NCBI RefSeq assembly: GCF_024171955.1
Contig: NZ_JAMTCS010000007.1
Coordinates: forward strand, 248,001-312,000
Origin: Promicromonospora thailandica
Lineage (GTDB): Bacteria > Actinomycetota > Actinomycetes > Actinomycetales > Cellulomonadaceae
Direction of reading: 5' to 3'
DNA: 64,000 nucleotides
Shown: positions 16,733-24,684 of the stretch, piece after piece
Position numbering within the stretch: position 1 is the stretch's first letter
Layout: every line of letters begins with the position of its first letter
The notes under the pieces: model-generated
The model's database searches: none
The model's input: the letters and a program-made list of their open reading frames with translations, nothing else
Told to the model about the DNA's origin: nothing
Made by a program: the position numbers and the translations under genes

Positions 16733-17581
16733 ATGCTTGACGTCTCGATCGCCCCAGCTCCGGCGCCGGACGCGCCGTTCGAGGATCACATCGAATGGGC
16801 GCGCAACGCTCCCGCGACCCCGTCGACCCCCGCGGCGCTGTTCACCGGTGGTCTCGACGAGACCCCCGTCGACGACCGTCTCACGGTCGACACCCCCGGC
16901 TGGGACTACCCCGCCCTCGCCCAGGAGCTCGTGCGGCGCTCCCGAGGCGCGGTGCTGGACATCGGCACCGGCAACGGTGACTTCTTCGCGGGCCTCGGCC
17001 CGCTGCCCACCGGCTCGGCCGCCACGGAGACCGGCCCGGCCTTCCTCACGGCGCGCCGCCGGCTGGAGCCCCTCGGCGTGGACGTGCGCCGCGCCGAGCC
17101 CTCCTGGACGGGCGACGTGCTGCTCCCCTTCTTCGACGGCCGGTACAGCGTGGTGCTCAGCCGGTTCAGCACCATCGACGCCGCCGAGGTGGGCCGCGTG
17201 CTCGAGCCCGGCGGCACGTTCCTCACCGAACAGGTCGACACCCGCGACGGCATCGTCCTCAACAAGGCGCTCGGCGTGCCGCTCGGGTGGGACCCGGACG
17301 CCGTCACCGTCGACGTCGTCTCCGACGGGCTCGTCGCCGCCGGCCTGGAGATCGTCGAGGCCACGGAGCACGTGGGCACGCGCACGTTCACGGACCTGTC
17401 GTCCGTGCTCTGGTACCTGCGCACGGCGGCCTGGCAGGTGCCCGGGCTCGCCGAGCTCACCCCGGCCGCGATTGCCCGGCACGAGGCCGGGCTGCGCGCG
17501 CTGCACATGCACTTCGCCACGGGCAACGTGCTCGTCGACGAGGCGCCACGCATCCTCGTCACGGCACGCCGGCCCTTCTGA
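16733..17581 (+). CDS. Class I SAM-dependent methyltransferase
   Basis: A 282-residue protein with a Rossmann-type SAM-binding motif (AVLDIGTGNGDFFAGL, about residues 73-88) and a post-motif region (RVLEPGGTFLTEQ) typical of small-molecule methyltransferases. I chose the ATG at 16733 because homology-like sequence begins there; upstream in-frame codons fall in the intergenic region. Its 3' end overlaps the convergent hydrolase gene by 23 bases. Substrate cannot be predicted. Confidence 0.8.
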   Translation: MLDVSIAPAPAPDAPFEDHIEWARNAPATPSTPAALFTGGLDETPVDDRLTVDTPGWDYPALAQELVRRSRGAVLDIGTGNGDFFAGLGPLPTGSAATETGPAFLTARRRLEPLGVDVRRAEPSWTGDVLLPFFDGRYSVVLSRFSTIDAAEVGRVLEPGGTFLTEQVDTRDGIVLNKALGVPLGWDPDAVTVDVVSDGLVAAGLEIVEATEHVGTRTFTDLSSVLWYLRTAAWQVPGLAELTPAAIARHEAGLRALHMHFATGNVLVDEAPRILVTARRPF

Positions 17582-18392
17582 GCAGACCCGTCACCGCCTC
17601 CGCCAGCGCCGCCGGGGGCACGTCCGTCCCGTGGCCCGGAAGGGTCACCCGGAGTGCCTCCGGCAGCGCGGCGGCGAGCGAGTCCGCCGCCGCCGTCACG
17701 GCCGCGGCGCTCGCGGTGCCGTCCACCACGAGCACGGACTGCGTGATCTGCTCCCAGCGGCACATGAGGGCCCGGTGGCCCAGCGCGACGCCGGCGAGCA
17801 CCCGGCCGTCATAGGCGATGGTCGGCGCGATCGCCTCCAGGTCCGCCCACGACGGCGACGCCCGCATGCGTGGGACCAGCCCGCACGGCATGCCCATCAC
17901 GTCGAGGAAGACCTCGACGGCGCTGCCCGGGTCGCCGGCCTCCAGGCACGCCTCCACGCCGGCGATCATCCGCGGGTCCACGGGCGGCTCCCCGCTCGCC
18001 ACGTCGTAGGTGGGTTCGTAGCAGAGCACCGCGGTGACGGCGGCCCCGAGGTCGGCCGCCGCGCGCAGCGCGAGGAACACGCCCGTGGAGATGCCCACCA
18101 GCGCGGCCGGACCCGTCACCTCCAGCAGCGCGGCGATGTCGTCGACCTCGCGGTCCACGCTGTACGGGGGCGTGTCCCCGCTCGCGCCCCGGCCCCGCCG
18201 GTCGTAGCGCAGCGTGGTGACCCTCCGGTCCAGCTCGGCCGCCACGGCCCGCGTCACGGCCAGCCGGTGGGCGAGCACGCCGTCGACCACCACGACCGCC
18301 GGCGCCAGGCCGGGTACGGGCCCGGTCAGGTCGTAGGCGATCCGGGTGCCGTCGGCCGACGTCGTGAAGGCGTCGGCGGTGAGGGTCGTCAT
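17559..18392 (-). CDS. Alpha/beta hydrolase
   Basis: A 277-residue alpha/beta-hydrolase. The fold strands VVVVDGVLAHR and LRYDRRGRGAS are followed by the nucleophile elbow ALVGISTGVFLAL (GxSxG with Ser) and a late GHGTD segment carrying the catalytic His. I give the ATG at 18392. An in-frame ATG at 18434 adds 14 residues and has a better ribosome site (GAGGG, 9 bases), so the true start may be there. Substrate unknown; such proteins resemble small esterases. Confidence 0.8.
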   Translation of the reverse strand: MTTLTADAFTTSADGTRIAYDLTGPVPGLAPAVVVVDGVLAHRLAVTRAVAAELDRRVTTLRYDRRGRGASGDTPPYSVDREVDDIAALLEVTGPAALVGISTGVFLALRAAADLGAAVTAVLCYEPTYDVASGEPPVDPRMIAGVEACLEAGDPGSAVEVFLDVMGMPCGLVPRMRASPSWADLEAIAPTIAYDGRVLAGVALGHRALMCRWEQITQSVLVVDGTASAAAVTAAADSLAAALPEALRVTLPGHGTDVPPAALAEAVTGLLRRAGVP

Positions 18393-18508
18393 GGAGGGGC
18401 AGACGGCGCGGCGGGCCCAAAGTCGTCGCTCCATCTCGCGGTGCCCTCGTTTCGCCGCGAGAAAAAACTCTGTGCGCGGGGCTCCGGGAAGCGTAGGTTC
18501 GTGGGCAC

Positions 18509-18571
18509 ATGAGAAGGGAGGTGATCCGAGTAGTGAATTCACATCGGACCCATGAGGTGGTCGCGCGCTAG
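18509..18571 (+). CDS. Possible 20- or 12-codon leader peptide
   Basis: An ATG at 18509 opens a 20-codon frame (MRREVIRVVNSHRTHEVVAR, then TAG). Inside it, AGAAGGGAGGTGATCC at 18512-18527 is complementary to the 16S rRNA 3' tail over essentially its whole length (one mismatch), with a GTG 5 bases later (18533) in the same frame. A peptide of 12 residues (MNSHRTHEVVAR) from that GTG is the better-supported product. Translation is inferred only. Confidence 0.35.
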   Translation: MRREVIRVVNSHRTHEVVAR

Positions 18572-18685
18572 TCGCGTGACGCGCAAGCGTTTCGCGCCGA
18601 CACCGGACCGGGGGCTCAGCACGGGGCCTTCCTGACCGGCAGAGGCGCAACGGGACATGGTGGCGAGATCCTCGCGACCACCGGA

Positions 18686-18743
18686 GCCCGCGGGTGCCGT
18701 GCCCTCGTCCAGCACGGCTGACGACAGTCGCCCCGCGGGCTTT
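18686..18743 (+). terminator. Nested stem-loop, terminator or attenuator-like
   Basis: The outer stem GCCCGCGGG (18686-18694) pairs with CCCGCGGGC (18732-18740), followed by TTT. Inside it GCCGTGC (18696-18702) pairs with GCACGGC (18712-18718). It lies about 70 bases upstream of the LMW phosphatase start. Confidence 0.45.
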
Positions 18744-18809
18744 CCCGTGCCCGGAGGCGGCCCGGGCCGGAAGGCGACCAGCTGGTCCGGTCTCGGGGAG
18801 AATGCCCGG

Positions 18810-19313
18810 GTGACCGCCTATCGCGTGATGACCGTCTGCACGGGAAACATCTGCCGCTCCCCCATGGCCGAGATCGTGCTACGGGACCGCTTCGAGGCCG
18901 CGGGCCTCGGCGACGCCGTCGTGCTGGACTCCTCCGGCGTGAGCGACGAGGAGCACGGCAACCCCGTGGACCCGCGGGCCCGCGCGGTCCTGGCCGAGCA
19001 CGGCTACCCCGCGGGTGACGGGCACCGCGCCCGGCAGGTGACGGCCGCCGACGCCGGCGCGCGCGACCTGCTGCTCGCCATGACCACGCGCCACGCGCGC
19101 GCCCTGCGCGCCCTGGCACCGGACGCGGACGTGCGGATGTACCGGTCGTTCGACCCCGCTGCGGCGGGCCTGCCCGACGACCGGCTCGACATCGCCGACC
19201 CCTGGTACGGCGGCCCGGAGGACTTCGAGGAGTGCCTCGCCCAGGTCGAGGCGGCGGCGGACGGCGTCGTGGCCTTCGTGCGCGGCCGGCTGGGCGTGCC
19301 GTCGGAGGCCTGA
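18810..19313 (+). CDS. Low-molecular-weight protein-tyrosine phosphatase
   Basis: A 167-residue cytosolic phosphatase with the P-loop VCTGNICRSPMAE (nucleophile Cys10, Arg16) near the N-terminus and the general-acid loop DPWYGGPEDFEE near the C-terminus. Both are complete, so it should be active on phosphotyrosine or phosphoarginine-type substrates. The GTG at 18810 follows GGGGAG with 9-base spacing and places the P-loop at the usual distance. Upstream in-frame codons lie in the leader region. Confidence 0.92.
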   Translation: MTAYRVMTVCTGNICRSPMAEIVLRDRFEAAGLGDAVVLDSSGVSDEEHGNPVDPRARAVLAEHGYPAGDGHRARQVTAADAGARDLLLAMTTRHARALRALAPDADVRMYRSFDPAAAGLPDDRLDIADPWYGGPEDFEECLAQVEAAADGVVAFVRGRLGVPSEA

Positions 19314-19377
19314 GCCGAGGTCGGCTTTCACCCCGGCACGCGCGGCCGGGCGACCGCGGGCCGACTACCGTGAGGGG

Positions 19378-20337
19378 ATGACGCCCGCGTCTCCCGACCG
19401 GCTCGTCGTCCTCACCGGGGCCGACGGCCGCCTCGGTTCCAGGCTCGCCTTCCGCATCGCCGCGGCGGGTGGTCGGCAGCGCCTGCTGGTCACCGGACGG
19501 GGCCAGGTCCCCCGCCTGCCCGACGGGGCCCCGCTGCCGGAGACCGAGGTCGTCGCCCTCCCGTCCGAGCTGTCGTTCGACAGCTCGCCCGAGACCGCGT
19601 CGCGGGTGCTGACGGGTGTGTTCGAGGGCGCGCACGCCGTGTTCCTCGTACCCGGTCAGGCGGGCCGGCGCCGGGTCGCGCGGCACCGCGCCGCCGTCGA
19701 CGCCGCGGTGCTCGCCGGGGTGCCGCACGTGGTCTACGTGTCGTCCGTGGGCGCGGCGCCGGACGCCGTCGCCACGGTGGCCCGCGACGACTGGCTCACG
19801 GAGGAGTACCTGCGCGGCACCGACCTGCGCTGGACGCTGCTGCGGACCTCGATGTTCCACCGCACCCTGACGTTCGCGGTGCACGACGAGTCGTACGGCT
19901 CGGCGCCCGGCACCGTGCTCCGCGCCCCCGCGGGCGACGGCCGGGTCGCCTCCGTCTCGCACGACGACGTGGCCGACGTGGCCACCGCCGTCCTGCTCGA
20001 CGAGGACCCCCGGCGGCACGACGGGCGGACGTACCACCTCACCGGGCCGGAGTCACTGAGCCTCGACGAGGTCGCCGAGACGCTCTCGGCTGCCGTGGGG
20101 CGCACCATCCGGTACGTGCCGCAGACCGCGGAGCAGGCGCGGGCCCTCTTCTCCCGGTCCACCACGGGCGAGGTCGAGGACTGGATCACGCAGTGCCAGG
20201 CCGTCGAGGCGGGGGTGCTGGCGGGCGTGAGCCCCGACGTCGGGCAGCTGGCGGGCCGGCCCGCCCGGTCCCTCGCCGACTGGCTCGACGACTACCCGGC
20301 GGAGTGGGCGCACCTGCGGTTACCGTCGGTCAGATGA
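19378..20337 (+). CDS. NmrA-like NAD(P)-binding oxidoreductase (atypical SDR)
   Basis: A 319-residue protein with an N-terminal Rossmann motif (VVLTGADGRLGSRLAFRIA), the VVYVSSVGAAPD segment, and a C-terminal part (HLTGPESLSLDEVAETLS) typical of NmrA/azoreductase-like proteins that bind NAD(P) and act as redox sensors or reductases. The canonical Tyr-x3-Lys pair is not evident, usual for this group. The stop overlaps the ATG of the following hydrolase (ATGA). Confidence 0.85.
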   Translation: MTPASPDRLVVLTGADGRLGSRLAFRIAAAGGRQRLLVTGRGQVPRLPDGAPLPETEVVALPSELSFDSSPETASRVLTGVFEGAHAVFLVPGQAGRRRVARHRAAVDAAVLAGVPHVVYVSSVGAAPDAVATVARDDWLTEEYLRGTDLRWTLLRTSMFHRTLTFAVHDESYGSAPGTVLRAPAGDGRVASVSHDDVADVATAVLLDEDPRRHDGRTYHLTGPESLSLDEVAETLSAAVGRTIRYVPQTAEQARALFSRSTTGEVEDWITQCQAVEAGVLAGVSPDVGQLAGRPARSLADWLDDYPAEWAHLRLPSVR

Positions 20338-21539
20338 CGAGCCACTCCCCGGACCCCGACCCTGCTCCCGACCCTGACAGCAGGACGGCGGCCGAGGCGG
20401 GACCCGCGGTCGGTCAGGACTGGGAGCCCGACGTGCTGCCGGGGTTCGAGCGCCGCACCCTCCCCCTGACCGCCGACGAGGACGAGGCGGAGGTGGTGGC
20501 GACCCTCGTGCGGCGGTTCCGGCCCGCCGTCCCCGAGGCGACGGAGCCGCGCCGCGGTCACCCCGTGGGTGCCGGCAACCCGCAGGTCGCGCGCCTGTGG
20601 GAGGAGCTCGCCGAGCTCGGCCGGCGGCTGCGCCTGCCCGGCACCGTGCGTCACCCCGAGGCCACCGGGCAGCCGGAGGCGGCCGAGCCGGTGCCCGACG
20701 CCGGCGTCGACCTCCTGTACGTGCACGGCTGGCTCGACTACTTCTTCCAGGTGCACCTCGCGGAGTTCTGGGAGTCGCTCGGCGTGCGGTTCCACGCTCT
20801 CGACCTGCGGCGGTACGGGCGCAGCCTGCGCCCGGACCAGACGCCGGGCTACGTGCGCAGCCTGACCACCTACGACGAGGACATCGAGGCGGCGCTCGAC
20901 GTCATGGGACACGGCCGGGCCGACCGGCCGGAGCGCAGGCTGGTGCTCATGGGCCACTCGACGGGCGGCCTGACGGTCAGCCTGTGGACGGCCCGCAACC
21001 AGGAGCGGGTCGCGGGGCTCGTGCTCAACTCCCCCTGGCTCGAGTTCCAGCCGCGCGAGACGGTGCGCAAGCTCATGGAGCCCGGCATCCGGGTCCAGTC
21101 GGCGCTCGTGCCCCGCAGCCAGCTCGTCAACCTGGACCGCGGCCTGTACGCCCGGTCGATCTCGGCCCGGTTCGACGGGGAGTGGGACTACGACGTGGCC
21201 TGGCGCCCCGACGCCGGGTGGCGCGCCACGCCCGCCTGGCTCGCCGCGATCTTCCGCGGGCAGGACCAGGTGGCCCGCGGGCTCGGCCTCGACATCCCTG
21301 TGCTGGTGCTGCTCAGCGCCCGGAGCACCATCCCGACGCGGTGGAGCGAGGACATGCGGAGCACCGACTCCGTGCTCGACGTGGTCGGCATCGCCCGCCG
21401 GGTGCCCGACGTCGGCTCGCTGGTGACGCTGGTGCGCATCGCGGGCGGCCTGCACGACGTGACCCTGTCCGCGGCGCCCGTACGGGAACAGGTGTGGCGC
21501 CAGACGCGGCGCTGGTTCGACGGCTACGTGCGCGGCTGA
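20334..21539 (+). CDS. Alpha/beta hydrolase (lysophospholipase-like)
   Basis: A 401-residue serine hydrolase. A disordered, acidic N-terminus (about 1-120) precedes the fold. LLYVHGWLDYFFQ provides the oxyanion-side strand, LDLRRYGRS follows, and Ser209 sits in the elbow GHSTGG. The C-terminal GGLHDVTLS likely carries the catalytic His. The long interrupted cap resembles monoacylglycerol-lipase or lysophospholipase-type enzymes. It is translationally coupled to the NmrA-like gene, so the two may form a two-gene unit. Confidence 0.85.
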   Translation: MTSHSPDPDPAPDPDSRTAAEAGPAVGQDWEPDVLPGFERRTLPLTADEDEAEVVATLVRRFRPAVPEATEPRRGHPVGAGNPQVARLWEELAELGRRLRLPGTVRHPEATGQPEAAEPVPDAGVDLLYVHGWLDYFFQVHLAEFWESLGVRFHALDLRRYGRSLRPDQTPGYVRSLTTYDEDIEAALDVMGHGRADRPERRLVLMGHSTGGLTVSLWTARNQERVAGLVLNSPWLEFQPRETVRKLMEPGIRVQSALVPRSQLVNLDRGLYARSISARFDGEWDYDVAWRPDAGWRATPAWLAAIFRGQDQVARGLGLDIPVLVLLSARSTIPTRWSEDMRSTDSVLDVVGIARRVPDVGSLVTLVRIAGGLHDVTLSAAPVREQVWRQTRRWFDGYVRG

Positions 21540-21638
21540 CGGCGACCGGGCGGCCGTGCCCCTGGCGGGTGGCGGGTGCCGGTGCGATCCTGGAACGGAG
21601 GTGCCCGCACCGACGCCGGGCACGAGGGGCGATGCGCC

Positions 21639-21932
21639 ATGACAACGCACCAGGAGACCCATCACCGCGCCCGCCGGCACGGTCCGTATCTCGTGCGCGG
21701 CGAGCTGCTCGTCGGCATCGTGGCGGCCGTCCTCGGCATGCTGATCTCGCAGGGCGCCGCCGAGGGTGTGACCATCACGGGCTGCCTCGCGATGGCCGCG
21801 GGTGCCGTGTCCGGCCGGTTCGGCGCCCGCTGGGGCCGGATGGCGGTCGCGGCGGGGCTCGGCTTCGTGGCGGGCTCCGTGCCCTACTGGCTCGCCACGG
21901 CCGTGGTCATCGTGACGACGTACGGGTTCTGA
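21639..21932 (+). CDS. Small membrane protein
   Basis: A 97-residue protein with a His/Arg-rich N-terminus (TTHQETHHRARRHGPYLV) and three probable membrane segments (from about residue 20, 45 and 72). I chose the ATG at 21639, preceded by GAGGGG at 10 bases. No family recognised; it may be a bacteriocin-like or hypothetical membrane protein. It is convergent with the DUF1992 gene. Confidence 0.65.
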   Translation: MTTHQETHHRARRHGPYLVRGELLVGIVAAVLGMLISQGAAEGVTITGCLAMAAGAVSGRFGARWGRMAVAAGLGFVAGSVPYWLATAVVIVTTYGF

Positions 21933-21947
21933 GCCCGGTCCCGGGCC

Positions 21948-22568
21948 TCACCAGAACTTCCACCAGGGCCGTCCGCCCGGCGCCCGGCGGGGCGGTGCCG
22001 CCGGGGTGGCCGACGACGCCCGGCGCGCCGCCCGCCGTTCCGCCCACCTCCTGACCTCCGCGTCGACGTCGCGCGTGGGCGTGACGACCGGAGGCCCGCC
22101 CTGGAGCTGGCGGCGCGCGTCGATCACCCGGGCGTTGAAGTCCTCGACGATCTCGCGGACGCGCCCCTCCATGGCCTCGAGGTCGAGCCTGCCCTCCAGC
22201 TCGGCGGAGTCCTTCCGGAGCTGTGCCGACGGCAGCACGCCGGTGATGTTCTCGCGCTCGATGAGGCCCTTGACCCACCAGTCGGGGTCGTAGGTGCCGG
22301 ACAGGCCGGGGATCGGCTTGCCGTGCAGCGGCAGGTTGTCGAACTCGCCGCGCCGCATCGCCTGGTCGACCACGACGTCGACGTAGCGCGCCCGCTCCTC
22401 GGTGGTCATGCTGCCAGGGCGCTGAGCCTCCTCCGAGGCGTCGTCGGTGGTCGCCGACCCGGCACCCTCGCTCGCCTCTCGCTCCGCGACCGTCTCCCGG
22501 TCCACGCGGTACTGCGCGGCCCGGCGGAGGGGGTCGTTGTCGGCTTCGTCGCGCGGTCCCGGCGCCAT
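21948..22568 (-). CDS. DUF1992 (DnaJ-homologue subfamily C-like) protein
   Basis: A 206-residue soluble protein. The centre has the DUF1992 signature: MRRGEFDNLPLHGKPIPGL, then DPDWWVKGLIERENITGVLP. The N-terminus is charged and likely disordered, and the C-terminus is basic. The family is widespread and conserved; the eukaryotic relative is DNAJC28, but no J domain is present here. Function unestablished. A promoter fitting a leaderless mRNA lies just upstream. Confidence 0.85.
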   Translation of the reverse strand: MAPGPRDEADNDPLRRAAQYRVDRETVAEREASEGAGSATTDDASEEAQRPGSMTTEERARYVDVVVDQAMRRGEFDNLPLHGKPIPGLSGTYDPDWWVKGLIERENITGVLPSAQLRKDSAELEGRLDLEAMEGRVREIVEDFNARVIDARRQLQGGPPVVTPTRDVDAEVRRWAERRAARRASSATPAAPPRRAPGGRPWWKFW

Positions 22569-22574
22569 ACATCC

Positions 22575-22603
22575 ATGTTACAACTTTCACAAGCACCGGT
22601 GAA
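22575..22603 (-). promoter_or_regulatory. Promoter for the DUF1992 gene, probably leaderless
   Basis: On the reverse strand TTCACC (-35) and TAACAT (-10) are 17 bases apart. The -10 ends 6 bases before the ATG, so transcription would start at or next to the A of the start codon. No ribosome site is present, consistent with a leaderless transcript. Confidence 0.6.
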
Positions 22604-22694
22604 GGGCGGCCGGGCGCGATGATGACGCCATGCACCGCGCCGCGAACGTCCACCGCGAGGCAACCTCGGCGCTCGTCCGCCCGTGGTGGGCGGT

Positions 22695-24638
22695 ATGAAC
22701 ACGGAGACAGCCGAGCAGCCCGTCGTCGACCCGGCGCGCGCCCGGGTGCTGGTGGCACCCGACCGCGACGCGGAGTTCGTGGACTTCGTGGCGTCCGCGG
22801 GGCCGTACCTGCACCGCACGGCCTACCTGCTGACGGGTGACCCGCACCAGGCCGAGGAGCTGGTCCAGGCCACCTTCGAGCGCACCTACCGCGCGTGGGC
22901 CCGGGCGCGCACCGGAGAGCCCCGTGCCTACGCGCGCCGCATCCTGATGAACCTCCGGATCGACGGCTGGCGCAAGGACCGGCGCTCCGGCGTCACGGAC
23001 GACGGCGTCGTGCCGCTCACCCCCGTGCCCGACCACGCCGAGGGCGTCGCCGTCCGCGACGAGCTCGGCCGGGCCCTGCGCGCGCTCCCGCCCGGTCAGC
23101 GCAGGGTCGTGGTCATGCGCCACCTGCTCGACCTGCCCGAGGCACAGGTCGCCGAGGAGCTCGGCATCTCGGTGGGCACGGTGAAGTCCACCAACGCCCG
23201 TGGCCTGGCCCGGCTGCGCTCGCTGCTGAGCGCGTCCGCCGTCGACGCCGTTCCCGCGTACCGCGCCGACGCGCACGACGTGCTGCTCACGGCCCGCGCC
23301 GCCGTCCGCCGTCGGCGCGTGGCACGGGGCGCCGTCGCCGGCGTGCTCGCCGTGGTGCTCGGCCTGCTGCTCGTCGGCCCGGTCCACGTCCCCGGCGTCG
23401 GGCCGGTGGTACTCCCGGGCAGCGAGTGGCTGCGCCACGTGCTCGGGATCGACGGGAGGCACGGCCTGTCGGACCTGCCGTTCCCCGAGCCGGCCGACGA
23501 CGCGGTGTGCGGCGGGCCCCTGGACCCGGCTGCGCGTGCCGTGCCGGTCGACGACGTGTCGGCGAGCTGGGGCGACATCACGATCACCACGGTGGTGCGC
23601 GTCACGGACGCGCACGTGGTCGCACCCTGCGCCGACGTGGCTGTCGACCACGTCGTGCGGACCGGCGACCGGGTGGTCGCCGACGCCGCGACGCTGGGCG
23701 CGCGCGGAAGTGTCGTCGGCTGGTCCGACTCCTTCAGGCTGTTCGACGGCGACCGGCTCACCGGGCCGCTCACGCTGCGCGCCCTCGCGCCCGACGGGGG
23801 CCGCCTGCGGACCGCCGACGTCGCCACCACCCGCCAGGTCGCCGGGCGCTGGCCCCAGGCGTTCGGCCTCGTGCGGCAGGGCGACCGCGCCGCCTGGTTC
23901 GCGACGCCGAACACCCAGGTCACCGGGACGCTCCCGTGGGCGCTCCGGACGCTGGACGACGACGGGAGCGTCGTCACGGTGAGCGACTCCACGACCCTCG
24001 TCTCGGCGGAGGCCGGGGAGCCGGCGCTCTCGGACGACGCGGTCTGGTGGACCACGACCTCGTCCGTCGCCGGCCCGGTGTGTGGCGGTGTCCTGCACGT
24101 CGCGATGCGCCCGGACCTCACGACACCGCACCCCGACCAGGCGAGGCGCGTCTGCGCGATCGGTTCGTCCCCCGACGGTGTGGTGGTCGCGAGCGCGGCG
24201 GGCGAGGGCCCGGCATCCGGACAGGGTGAAGGCACGGTCTTCCTGCTCCTCGCCGGGCCTGCGATGGACGATGCGCGCCCCCTGCTCAGCGTGGACAGCG
24301 GACTGCTCGACCTCCAGCCCGTGACCGCCGTCGGCTACGACGCCGGGCGGCTGGCCTTCGCCTCAGGCGGTCTCCTCTACGTGGTCGACGTCGAGGAGGG
24401 CACCGGCTACCAGGTGCGCGGCGTGGGCGAGGTGGACGCGATCGACGTGTCCGCGGGGACGGTCGCCTGGTCGTCACCCGGCGGGCCCGCACGCGTCCTC
24501 ACCGGCGAGGACGACGCACTCAGCCTGTTCACCCTGCCGGGCGACATGGTCACGGTGGGGGTGGACGGCGACCGCGTCGCCTGGACCGCGCTCGACGACG
24601 CGGGCGGTTCCTTGACGGTCGGCCGCCTGCGCTGGTGA
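22695..24638 (+). CDS. SigE-family ECF sigma factor fused to transmembrane and extracytoplasmic domain
   Basis: A 647-residue fusion. Sigma region 2 covers about residues 27-95 (AYLLTGDPHQAEELVQATF, then AYARRILMNLRIDGWRKD) and region 4 about 122-178 (LPPGQRRVVVMRHLLDL and ELGISVGTVKSTNARGLARL). A basic stretch and one membrane segment (about 211-230) follow, then some 410 extracytoplasmic residues with repeated strand-rich segments (TVAWSSPGG, DRVAWTA, GDRAAWFATP) that suggest a beta-propeller. In most genomes the sensor part is a separate downstream gene. I chose the ATG at 22695; a GTG at 22683 is possible. The signal sensed is unknown. Confidence 0.88.
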   Translation: MNTETAEQPVVDPARARVLVAPDRDAEFVDFVASAGPYLHRTAYLLTGDPHQAEELVQATFERTYRAWARARTGEPRAYARRILMNLRIDGWRKDRRSGVTDDGVVPLTPVPDHAEGVAVRDELGRALRALPPGQRRVVVMRHLLDLPEAQVAEELGISVGTVKSTNARGLARLRSLLSASAVDAVPAYRADAHDVLLTARAAVRRRRVARGAVAGVLAVVLGLLLVGPVHVPGVGPVVLPGSEWLRHVLGIDGRHGLSDLPFPEPADDAVCGGPLDPAARAVPVDDVSASWGDITITTVVRVTDAHVVAPCADVAVDHVVRTGDRVVADAATLGARGSVVGWSDSFRLFDGDRLTGPLTLRALAPDGGRLRTADVATTRQVAGRWPQAFGLVRQGDRAAWFATPNTQVTGTLPWALRTLDDDGSVVTVSDSTTLVSAEAGEPALSDDAVWWTTTSSVAGPVCGGVLHVAMRPDLTTPHPDQARRVCAIGSSPDGVVVASAAGEGPASGQGEGTVFLLLAGPAMDDARPLLSVDSGLLDLQPVTAVGYDAGRLAFASGGLLYVVDVEEGTGYQVRGVGEVDAIDVSAGTVAWSSPGGPARVLTGEDDALSLFTLPGDMVTVGVDGDRVAWTALDDAGGSLTVGRLRW

Positions 24639-24684
24639 CCCCGGCACGGCCCGCACACACGGCACGTGGGCCATGATGGGCAGC

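Larger units (their letters stand above)
18393..18809 (+). other. Leader region without a long gene
   Basis: This 417-base stretch between the hydrolase and the phosphatase holds an extended anti-SD complement (18512-18527), a tiny ORF, and nested hairpins ending in a terminator-like stem at 18686-18743. Together they look like a leader or small-RNA region for the downstream LMW phosphatase gene. Confidence 0.45.

Noticed and set aside
18657-18809. N-terminal extension of the LMW phosphatase
   Set aside because: The frame is open, but the P-loop would lie about 60 residues in, unlike the family. The GTG at 18810 has a good ribosome site.
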